DNA from: a virus
Virus record (IMG/VR): IMGVR_UViG_3300006112_000049
Span: 1-25,640 of that record
Length of the DNA: 25,640 nucleotides
Strand: one strand, 5' to 3'
A model generated the notes under the pieces. That model worked only from the letters and a program-made list of their open reading frames with translations, was not told the origin of the DNA and did not search any database. Position numbers and translations under genes: made by a program. This document shows positions 5,879-10,667 of the stretch, piece by piece (position 1 is the stretch's first letter; every line of letters begins with the position of its first letter).

Positions 5879-6316
5879 TTAGAAGTATGGGCAATCCACA
5901 GCACACTCATTGTTCACAGTCCGCGTATCTAAACTGTGTGAGCGGAGCCCTTTCGCTTCACTATTATGACTCCGTTTTAATTGTTCGTTGCGTAATGCCT
6001 TGATCAGTTGCCTTTGTTCAGTCTTGAGTTGTTCTCTGTTGTTTACGGTTAATACTATGTGTTCAAACTTGGCCAGGGTCCGTGGTCTTATAAACTGTCG
6101 TTTGCCATAGGTATATCCCCATTGAGCACCCCAAGTGGCCTGTTCGCTCATGGTCATTAATGTCCAAAATTCATCACGAATACGAATCAACAAAATGATA
6201 TCATCAATGCAAGGATGTGCATCTAGGTCTGCGGATGTAATACCACGCTGTTTGAGCCAGTCAACCATTTTCCAATGTTGATTGCGTTGTTGATATGTTA
6301 AGTATTCGTTTGTCAT
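5879..6316 (-). CDS. Unknown 145-aa protein
   Basis: 145 residues, starting MTNEYLTYQQRNQHWKMVDW. Residues 10-90 are helical and aromatic-rich (EFWTLMTMSEQATWGAQWGY); the last third is polar and basic (TEQRQLIKALRNEQLKR). The ATG at 6316 has only a GAG-type ribosome binding site, and the bases directly before it form the 3' arm of a nested hairpin, so initiation may be controlled by RNA structure. A CTAAATA motif 111 nt upstream would give a leader of about 105 nt. Function unknown. Confidence 0.75.
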   Translation of the reverse strand: MTNEYLTYQQRNQHWKMVDWLKQRGITSADLDAHPCIDDIILLIRIRDEFWTLMTMSEQATWGAQWGYTYGKRQFIRPRTLAKFEHIVLTVNNREQLKTEQRQLIKALRNEQLKRSHNSEAKGLRSHSLDTRTVNNECAVDCPYF

Positions 6317-6321
6317 AATCT

Positions 6322-6405
6322 CGTTGTAATGTTTTAGGATGATTTGGATTTACCGCACCTGCCAAATCAGCAGTCCTGGCCCTTACAACGCTCACATTGC
6401 GTGAG
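6322..6405 (-). promoter_or_regulatory. Structured 5' leader abutting a start codon
   Basis: Outer arms CGTTGTAA (6322-6329) and TTACAACG (6383-6390), 8 bp. Inside are AGGA (6337-6340) with TCCT (6374-6377) and GATTTGG (6341-6347) with CCAAATC (6362-6368). Directly next to it is a 5-bp hairpin, CTCAC (6391-6395) with GTGAG (6401-6405). On the minus strand the structure ends 5 nt before ATG 6316. No gene is seen in 6317-6446. Confidence 0.5.
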
Positions 6406-6427
6406 TGAATTCTTTGCTGTGCTAAAG

Positions 6428-6434
6428 TATTTAG
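6428..6434 (-). promoter_or_regulatory. CTAAATA motif upstream of structured leader
   Basis: Minus-strand CTAAATA within the longer TATACTAAATAC, in the gap after the 64-aa gene and 111 nt upstream of ATG 6316. It would start RNA just before the structured leader. Confidence 0.4.
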
Positions 6435-6446
6435 TATAACTGAAAA

Positions 6447-6641
6447 TTATACCTGTGTAAAGGCTTCCGTTTGATCAATTTGTCCATAATCAGTATGTTC
6501 ACGTAAAAATTGTTCTTCTGATTCGCTTACAATACCGTAGTTGATCAACTTGCTTTGTATCTGTCTCACAGTCGCACGTACATTGGCTGATTTTTTGATG
6601 CCAGCGATGGTGGTTTTGAACGGATCTGATATGGTTTTCAT
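6447..6641 (-). CDS. Small protein, unknown
   Basis: 64 residues from ATG 6641 (MKTISDPFKTTIAGIKKSAN), ending DQTEAFTQV. An in-frame GTG at 6668 lies inside a palindrome and is less likely. No Shine-Dalgarno precedes either start. The ATG lies 5 nt after TTAAATA, so a leaderless mRNA is possible. The protein has a basic N-terminal helix and acidic C-terminal half. Function unknown. Confidence 0.6.
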   Translation of the reverse strand: MKTISDPFKTTIAGIKKSANVRATVRQIQSKLINYGIVSESEEQFLREHTDYGQIDQTEAFTQV

Positions 6642-6646
6642 GTATA

Positions 6647-6653
6647 TATTTAA
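6647..6653 (-). promoter_or_regulatory. TTAAATA motif 5 nt before start
   Basis: Minus-strand TTAAATA ends 5 nt before ATG 6641, the same geometry as at 4642-4648. The T4-like promoter model would put +1 on the start codon. Confidence 0.35.
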
Positions 6654-6662
6654 CTGATTTGA

Positions 6663-6674
6663 CGCCACGTGGCG
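6663..6674. promoter_or_regulatory. 12-bp perfect palindrome CGCCACGTGGCG
   Basis: A GC-rich perfect palindrome in an AT-rich gap, 9 bp upstream of the TTAAATA motif. Relative to the possible +1 at 6641 it spans about -33 to -22, a typical operator position. The next flanking pair mismatches and the one after (G/C) pairs again. Confidence 0.45.
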
Positions 6675-6691
6675 CCTAGATTAAATACTCA

Positions 6692-6796
6692 GTAGCAGAT
6701 GTTAACGGCACAGCCAAGGATGTCATCGCCCAGAATTTTTGCCGTTTCATACGGGCAGATTGGGGAATCTCCAAATGACCAAATTGGGTCTGCTAC
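6692..6796. repeat. 105-nt three-way-junction-like inverted repeat
   Basis: Closing arms GTAGCAGA (6692-6699) and TCTGCTAC (6789-6796), 8 bp. Inside are AACGGCA (6704-6710) with TGCCGTT (6740-6746), 7 bp, and AGATT with AATCT around GGGG (6757-6770). The right closing arm overlaps the stop codon of the 79-aa gene. The gap 6642-6792 has no gene I can support. Confidence 0.5.
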
Positions 6797-7032
6797 CCCA
6801 CCAAAGGACGTCCTTGTGCGTCTGACAGGACAGGACGCGTCATGTGTGCTTCTCGCATGGCTATAGCCTGTTGTGCCAAAACTTTATATTCTTCTGTAAT
6901 CTCACCTGATCTAATAAATCCACGCAGGATCATGTTGACCAAACTAAAGATATCTTGCTCTGTCTGACCTTCAGATTCCAAGGCCAAGACCACATCTTCT
7001 AATACATGTACCAAACTCTTGTGTTCACTCAT
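6793..7032 (-). CDS. Small helical protein coupled to methyltransferase
   Basis: 79 residues from ATG 7032 (MSEHKSLVHVLEDVVLALES), chosen because AGGAG lies 9 nt upstream and the start overlaps the methyltransferase stop in ATGAGTGA (8 nt). An earlier ATG at 7065 would overlap by 41 nt. Acidic N-terminal half, hydrophobic helix FSLVNMILRGFI, ending GRPLVG. Overlap suggests joint translation with the methyltransferase. Function unknown; no known restriction or methylase-partner fold is apparent. Confidence 0.7.
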   Translation of the reverse strand: MSEHKSLVHVLEDVVLALESEGQTEQDIFSLVNMILRGFIRSGEITEEYKVLAQQAIAMREAHMTRPVLSDAQGRPLVG

Positions 7033-7855
7033 ATTCAAATACTCCTGGTAAATGCGTGTGTCCATACCACGCGGCTATTCTCTTGTTGGCTATCGCTACA
7101 TACTTGGGATCTAATTCAATGCCTGTGTAAGCATAATCCAATTCTACTGCGGCACAGCCTGTAGATCCTGAACCTGCAAATGGATCCAGCACATGTCCAC
7201 CTGCAGGTGTTACTAATTTTATAAGATACTTCATTAATTCAATGGGTTTGACCGTAGGATGATTGTTGCCTTGTGCTCGTTGATCCAGGGCCACAGCATA
7301 GCGTTTTTTGGTCACAGGATCAAATGCACCCTGTGCTTGACCATACACAGACGCAGGCATGATCAAGCCTACATGTCTTTCTTGTGCGGTCACACGTGGA
7401 GCATAAAAATATTTTTCATAGCCCGCAATATCACCCACAACGTTTGATGGCAAACGTCCCATGTGTCGTGATGATTCAAGATCCAATTTGATCTGTTTGC
7501 CTGGGCGACGAGCCATGCAAATGGGTTCATGTGCAGGACGCAAGGATTGATTGCTTTTGGGAAATCCATTACTTTGTATCCACATGATCTGATCACGTAT
7601 TTCAAAGCCTGCTTGTTCTACGGTAATGGCCAAATGATGATAAGTTCTGGCATGGCCAAAAGCCAAGATATATCCACCAGGTTTAAGCACACGCAGGCAT
7701 TCTTGGTAAGTTTCTAAAGCACCCGTATTGGCATCCCAGGCCTTGCCCAAAAAGTCAATGCCGTAGGGTGGATCTGTTACTATGCTGTCAAAGTGGTTCG
7801 TGGGAAATGTGCGTAAGACATCAATGTTGTTGCCTTCAATTACTTTATAATTCAT
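7025..7855 (-). CDS. DNA methyltransferase, beta-class (N6-adenine or N4-cytosine)
   Basis: 276 residues. Catalytic motif IV DPPY at 28-31 precedes the target-recognition region, and the S-adenosylmethionine motif I DPFAGSG is at 224-230, followed by GIELD. This order (IV, recognition, I) defines the beta class. NNHPTVKPIELMKY (197-210) is the usual motif X. It transfers a methyl group to adenine N6 or cytosine N4. The length is usual for a single-subunit phage methylase. AGGAA lies about 6 nt before the ATG. No restriction enzyme is nearby, so it is an orphan that may protect phage DNA or tune expression. Its upstream gap contains a terminator. Confidence 0.92.
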   Translation of the reverse strand: MNYKVIEGNNIDVLRTFPTNHFDSIVTDPPYGIDFLGKAWDANTGALETYQECLRVLKPGGYILAFGHARTYHHLAITVEQAGFEIRDQIMWIQSNGFPKSNQSLRPAHEPICMARRPGKQIKLDLESSRHMGRLPSNVVGDIAGYEKYFYAPRVTAQERHVGLIMPASVYGQAQGAFDPVTKKRYAVALDQRAQGNNHPTVKPIELMKYLIKLVTPAGGHVLDPFAGSGSTGCAAVELDYAYTGIELDPKYVAIANKRIAAWYGHTHLPGVFEYE

Positions 7856-7868
7856 TTCAGTTCCATTT

Positions 7869-7909
7869 AATAAAAGGAAGCCCAGGAATCAATGACAGAA
7901 CCTGGGCTT
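7869..7909 (-). terminator. Rho-independent terminator
   Basis: AAGCCCAGG (7878-7886) and CCTGGGCTT (7901-7909), a perfect 9-bp GC-rich stem with a 14-nt loop, followed on the minus strand by CCTTTTATT. It stops transcription from the HNH gene, or attenuates RNA entering the methyltransferase gene, whose ATG is at 7855. Confidence 0.7.
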
Positions 7910-7914
7910 GAGGA

Positions 7915-7979
7915 GTGCAGCGGCTATATTAAGGAAATTCACCAATGGCATTAGGAGAATTAAAGTTTGACCGCCGCAC
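7915..7979. repeat. 65-nt inverted repeat between HNH and methylase genes
   Basis: Arms GTGCAGCGG (7915-7923) and CCGCCGCAC (7971-7979), 8 of 9 paired, with AATTC (7937-7940 region) and GAATT (7957-7961) inside. On the plus strand the loop contains AAGGA and the 12-codon ORF MALGELKFDRRT (7945-7983), which may be a relic or chance. The stretch 7910-7983 has no gene I can support. Confidence 0.4.
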
Positions 7980-7983
7980 ATGA

Positions 7984-8595
7984 TTATTTAGTTGCTTTCT
8001 TTTTGCGTCCAGGTTTTAACTTGACCATTCCTGCAGGACAAGGTAACCAACGATAACCATGTCTAAATGCATAACGCATGGCACAGGCACGTTTCATATT
8101 CATGCCATAACGATCAACAATGGCGTCAGATGAACTGGTTCTAACCCATTGTATGTCGTCTATAGTATATTTGTAGTGTCTGTTGTGTTGCTGATGATCA
8201 TAGGCGCCACGTGCAACGCCTGCGGGCCAACCTGATTTGATACCGTCACGCATCATGGCATCTAATTTTTCACGCTGTGTGCCTTCCGTTAAATGCGCAG
8301 GATTTACGCACAGCTTGTTATGGCAAGTATGATTGATGTTGCGTAGAGTGGGTAAACGTTGATTGGCAATCATCCAGGCCAGGCGATGTGTGGTCATCAT
8401 GCCACCTTGACCCTTGGCAGGTGCACCTGTTGTAGCATCTACACCTTTGAATCCAATAAAACCATAACCAATATTGCTGGTAATTCCTGTCCATTCAGTA
8501 CAACCTGATGGCATGATCCGCTGATTGCGATAGAACAAATCTAAGTTTACATAGCGATCTACCACAAGATCTACCAATTTAATATTACGACCCAT
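7984..8595 (-). CDS. HNH endonuclease
   Basis: 203 residues from ATG 8595 (MGRNIKLVDLVVDRYVNLD), chosen because AAGGA lies about 7 nt upstream. Upstream in-frame codons extend into the divergent gene and are not real. HNH_3-type core: H70-R-L-A-W, N88-H89-T-C91, then C96-VNPAH101-L. It carries an N-terminal region of about 65 residues and a C-terminal basic part ending KPGRKKKATK that probably binds DNA. Such genes are usually free-standing homing nucleases, though some act in packaging. Next to an orphan methylase it could be a mobile pair member, but no restriction system is shown. Confidence 0.88.
   Translation of the reverse strand: MGRNIKLVDLVVDRYVNLDLFYRNQRIMPSGCTEWTGITSNIGYGFIGFKGVDATTGAPAKGQGGMMTTHRLAWMIANQRLPTLRNINHTCHNKLCVNPAHLTEGTQREKLDAMMRDGIKSGWPAGVARGAYDHQQHNRHYKYTIDDIQWVRTSSSDAIVDRYGMNMKRACAMRYAFRHGYRWLPCPAGMVKLKPGRKKKATK
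7985..7991 (-). promoter_or_regulatory. CTAAATA overlapping the HNH gene end
   Basis: Minus-strand CTAAATA overlaps the HNH stop codon (TAA at 7986-7984). If a promoter, it would give the methyltransferase a leader of about 125 nt that includes the inverted repeat and terminator hairpin, making that terminator an attenuator. It may be chance, as a lysine/stop context easily produces this word. Confidence 0.25.
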
Positions 8596-8624
8596 TTGTG
8601 ATTCCTTAAAATATTGATTATAAT

Positions 8625-8640
8625 TATTTAGTACTAAATA
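8625..8640. promoter_or_regulatory. Divergent CTAAATA promoter palindrome
   Basis: TATTTAGTACTAAATA, a 16-bp perfect palindrome. It carries one CTAAATA facing left (29 nt before ATG 8595) and one facing right (22 nt before ATG 8663), each followed by a Shine-Dalgarno site. It is the only point in the window where transcription diverges. Confidence 0.5.
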
Positions 8641-8662
8641 TATTATATAGGAACTGAATTCA

Positions 8663-9178
8663 ATGGAAAAGTATAAAATATCCCAAAATGACGCCTGGGC
8701 CTGGCGCAAGGCAGGACACAAAGATGTAGAAGACATTTTGGATTTGGTGGCACAAAATTATCAAGACGAAATCAATGGCATACTTGTGCCCAATCGCACA
8801 CGTATGGCTTATCACCTGCATAAGTCAATACTTCAACAAACATTTGAACCGCATCAAGTATTAATCACCCTAGCAAGAGACAAAACAACAAACAAACTAT
8901 TAGCCTGGGCTTGGTTAGAGCGTGGCAAGTATACCGTGTATGCTATGGAAGAACTGGCCACGGCAGAATTTATACACGTGGATTTATCAGCAACTCAAAG
9001 ACAACGTATAACATTGATAGCACAGACATTAGAACAATGGACGGAGTGGTGTCACGCATGGCGCATACCTGTTCTAACCAGCAGTAGCATTAGAGCAGAT
9101 CAACAGGCATTCATGCGCCTGCATGAGCAGTTTGGTTTTCAAGTTAGAGGCAGTATTGCCTACAAGAGGATTGTATGA
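8663..9178 (+). CDS. GNAT-like acetyltransferase-type protein
   Basis: 171 residues, starting MEKYKISQNDAWAWRKAGH. AGGA lies 12 nt before the ATG. Order of elements resembles the GNAT fold: a first helix (DILDLVAQNYQDEINGILV), strand VLITLARDKTTNKLLAWAWL, strand AEFIHVDLSA, a long helix, then SIRADQQAFMRLHEQFGF and a final strand. The C-terminal HEQFGFQ.RG pattern is typical of GNATs. The acetyl-CoA motif Q/R-x-x-G-x-G/A is not clear, so activity is uncertain. Such genes occur in marine phage genomes with unknown targets. First gene of the plus-strand island; overlaps the next gene by four bases (ATGA). Confidence 0.55.
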   Translation: MEKYKISQNDAWAWRKAGHKDVEDILDLVAQNYQDEINGILVPNRTRMAYHLHKSILQQTFEPHQVLITLARDKTTNKLLAWAWLERGKYTVYAMEELATAEFIHVDLSATQRQRITLIAQTLEQWTEWCHAWRIPVLTSSSIRADQQAFMRLHEQFGFQVRGSIAYKRIV

Positions 9179-9498
9179 GTACGTGGCTTAGTGGAGTTAT
9201 TGGTCAAGGTATTGCGGCAAACATTGGAGCCGCAGGATGTTATGGCAGTAATCAACATGCCGCACAGCAACAAGCTATGATGGCCCAACAAGCGTATGGA
9301 TTACAAAATATGAGTCAAGGACAAATGGCAGCATCACCAAGTGGTTTTGGACAAGGCGGGTTTGGACAAATGTTTGAACCTGTTAAGTATATGATTGATG
9401 GTAAGTCAATGTCATTTGAGGAGTTTGTCAACACAATCTATCCAGCGGATTGTGCTGAAAAGACAATGTTAATTTTAAGATTAAAAAGAGAGGATTAA
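9175..9498 (+). CDS. Unknown protein, Gln/Gly-rich N-terminal half
   Basis: 107 residues, starting MSTWLSGVIGQGIAANIGA. The first 60 residues are low complexity (Gln, Ala, Gly, Met); the rest is folded-looking and acidic (MIDGKSMSFEEFVNTIYP, ADCAEKTMLILRLKRED). The second half resembles small phage structural or assembly modules, but no family is recognised. The start overlaps the GNAT-like stop in ATGA; its TAA directly abuts the next ATG. Confidence 0.65.
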   Translation: MSTWLSGVIGQGIAANIGAAGCYGSNQHAAQQQAMMAQQAYGLQNMSQGQMAASPSGFGQGGFGQMFEPVKYMIDGKSMSFEEFVNTIYPADCAEKTMLILRLKRED

Positions 9499-9597
9499 AT
9501 GGATCCAGCTATTGTATTTTTAATTTTAATGGCAACATTAATGAGTCCATTTATTTTAATGGGCATAGTAATGATAATAGAAGCAATTAAACACTAA
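9499..9597 (+). CDS. 32-aa single-span membrane peptide
   Basis: Begins at the base after the previous stop, with GAGG 5 nt upstream. Reads MDPAIVFLILMATLMSPFI then a second hydrophobic stretch and the short polar end EAIKH. Nearly all 25 central residues are hydrophobic, giving one membrane span, possibly two short ones with Pro at the break. Too short for a usual holin, but a small membrane effector or spanin-like partner is possible. Its position between two coupled genes in an overlapping operon supports it being real. Confidence 0.55.
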   Translation: MDPAIVFLILMATLMSPFILMGIVMIIEAIKH

Positions 9598-9607
9598 GGA
9601 GATGTAA

Positions 9608-9871
9608 ATGATTCAAGCAGCAAATAAATTTTACGTAATTGAAGCCTTAGGGCGTAGCAAAGAAACAGCAGGTGGTATTATTATTCAAAACACAGATGAA
9701 ACAGAATTGGCACAGATTGTCAGCATTGGACCTGACATAGACAAGAATCCAATTCCTGTGGGCAGTCGTGTTGCTGTTAATTGGAGTAGTGTGGTCAAAC
9801 TAAAAGTTGGCAGAAAAGAATGTTTTGTCATACATGCTGATCATGTATTGGGTGTAGTCAAAGATGATTGA
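9608..9871 (+). CDS. GroES-like co-chaperonin
   Basis: 87 residues, close to the 90-100 of GroES. The mobile-loop GGIII (22-26) matches the GroES G-G-I-V-L tripeptide that contacts GroEL. IVSIGP (37-42), VGSRVAV (51-57) and VIHADHVLGVV (near the end) match the GroES barrel strands. It would cap host GroEL for folding phage proteins, as T4 gp31 does. AAGGAG lies 7 nt upstream. No GroEL is in the window, so host GroEL must be its partner. Second half of the plus-strand island; overlaps the next start in ATGATTGA. Confidence 0.85.
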   Translation: MIQAANKFYVIEALGRSKETAGGIIIQNTDETELAQIVSIGPDIDKNPIPVGSRVAVNWSSVVKLKVGRKECFVIHADHVLGVVKDD

Positions 9872-10022
9872 TCTACAAGACATACGCATTACTACAGATC
9901 CAGATTATCCTGACAAAGTAGAAATTGAAATGTTGGAAAACGGAGTTGGTGTAGAAGGTGGTCAATTTGATTTAGGCCTTTTTATCCAGGCCATCAAACA
10001 ATTTTACCACGCCAACTATTAA
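9864..10022 (+). CDS. 52-aa acidic protein, unknown
   Basis: Reads MIDLQDIRITTDPDYPDKVE onward and ends AIKQFYHANY. The ATG overlaps the GroES-like stop by eight bases (ATGATTGA), the same arrangement as at 7025-7032, supporting translational coupling. The composition is that of a small folded protein (strand IRITTDPD, helix FIQAIKQFY). It ends with TAA at 10020-10022, overlapping the opposite-strand gene's stop. Function unknown. Confidence 0.65.
   Translation: MIDLQDIRITTDPDYPDKVEIEMLENGVGVEGGQFDLGLFIQAIKQFYHANY
9966..10005. terminator. Weak, possibly bidirectional terminator
   Basis: TTTGAT (9966-9971) with ATCAAA (9993-9998) and GGCC (9975-9978) with GGCC (9989-9992), followed on the plus strand by CAATTTT. 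It lies inside the end of the 52-aa gene, where transcription from both sides converges. The stem has an unpaired TTA, so efficiency is doubtful. Confidence 0.3.
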
Positions 10023-10195
10023 TCTGGATCGTATACTTCGCCCTGTATGGCGTACTTGATTTCAATTAAAAGACGTTCCATGTTGGTCAAACGCTGTTCA
10101 ATAGCATTGATTTTTTCAAGTACGCCATCAAAACGTTTGTCGCATTCGCGTATGTGATCTTCTAAACGATATAATTCAACCAATTTACCCACCAC
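10019..10195 (-). CDS. Small coiled-coil protein, unknown
   Basis: 58 residues from GTG 10195 (read M-V-G-K-L-V-E-L-Y), chosen because GAGG lies 5 nt upstream and the start overlaps the Dps stop. Upstream ATGs in this frame lie deep within the Dps gene and have no ribosome binding site. The body is a heptad-like helix (ECDKRFDGVLEKINAIEQRL, MERLLIEIKYAIQG). It may be a partner of the Dps-like protein, but that is inference. Its stop overlaps the plus-strand gene's stop by four bases. Confidence 0.55.
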   Translation of the reverse strand: MVGKLVELYRLEDHIRECDKRFDGVLEKINAIEQRLTNMERLLIEIKYAIQGEVYDPD

Positions 10196-10667
10196 GGCGT
10201 CCTCTGTCAGTATGACGTCCTTCAATTTCCAATGTGGCTTCAATCTTCCAACAGAAGGTGGCAATCCGTTGAATATGATCAGCGGCCATATTGCACACAT
10301 CTGGATAGTTGGCCTCTTGGCCTGCTTCGTCCATTTCATGATACACATCAATCATGGCATACAGGTTATCTAAAGTATCCATTAGGAGACCATCTGCATC
10401 CATGGCAGGCATGGTGTCTTGTATAGCACTTAAGGTTAGGATCATGTCAATGGTTTCTGGCACACGACCAACACCACAGGCCTGAATCTCTTCACCCAGC
10501 ACATCAATGTTCTTTTCCAAGTATTCATAAATTCTTTGTAGTAGTTTGTGGTCACTGACAAAGTTGCGTCCACGTATGTTCATGTGGCTGGCATGAGCAC
10601 GTTGATATGCCACAAAGTTTGAAGCATATACTCGTTCTAATACATCATGTAAATTTTTAAGACTCAT
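10185..10667 (-). CDS. Dps-like miniferritin (ferroxidase)
   Basis: 160 residues, the usual Dps length. H28, H40, D55 and E59 match the spacing (12, 15, 4) of the E. coli Dps ferroxidase residues H51, H63, D78 and E82. They lie in HASHMNIRGRNFVSDHKLL then NIDVLGEEIQACG. The C-terminal helix (DVCNMAADHIQRIATFCWKI) fits the family. Dps forms 12-mers that bind DNA, oxidise Fe2+ with peroxide and store iron. The start is the ATG overlapping the previous stop in ATGA, so it is translated with the ejection-type protein. A phage version could guard injected DNA, sequester iron or travel in the virion; none is proven. Basic tail GRHTDRGRRGG may bind DNA. Confidence 0.85.
   Translation of the reverse strand: MSLKNLHDVLERVYASNFVAYQRAHASHMNIRGRNFVSDHKLLQRIYEYLEKNIDVLGEEIQACGVGRVPETIDMILTLSAIQDTMPAMDADGLLMDTLDNLYAMIDVYHEMDEAGQEANYPDVCNMAADHIQRIATFCWKIEATLEIEGRHTDRGRRGG

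Noticed and set aside
9966-9998. Strong terminator between convergent genes
   Set aside because: The hairpin has an asymmetric bulge and the T-run is short and offset, so it is listed only as weak.
10196-10351. Long N-terminal extension of the coiled-coil ORF
   Set aside because: This part lies inside the Dps gene in another frame and lacks a ribosome binding site; the GTG at 10195 fits better.
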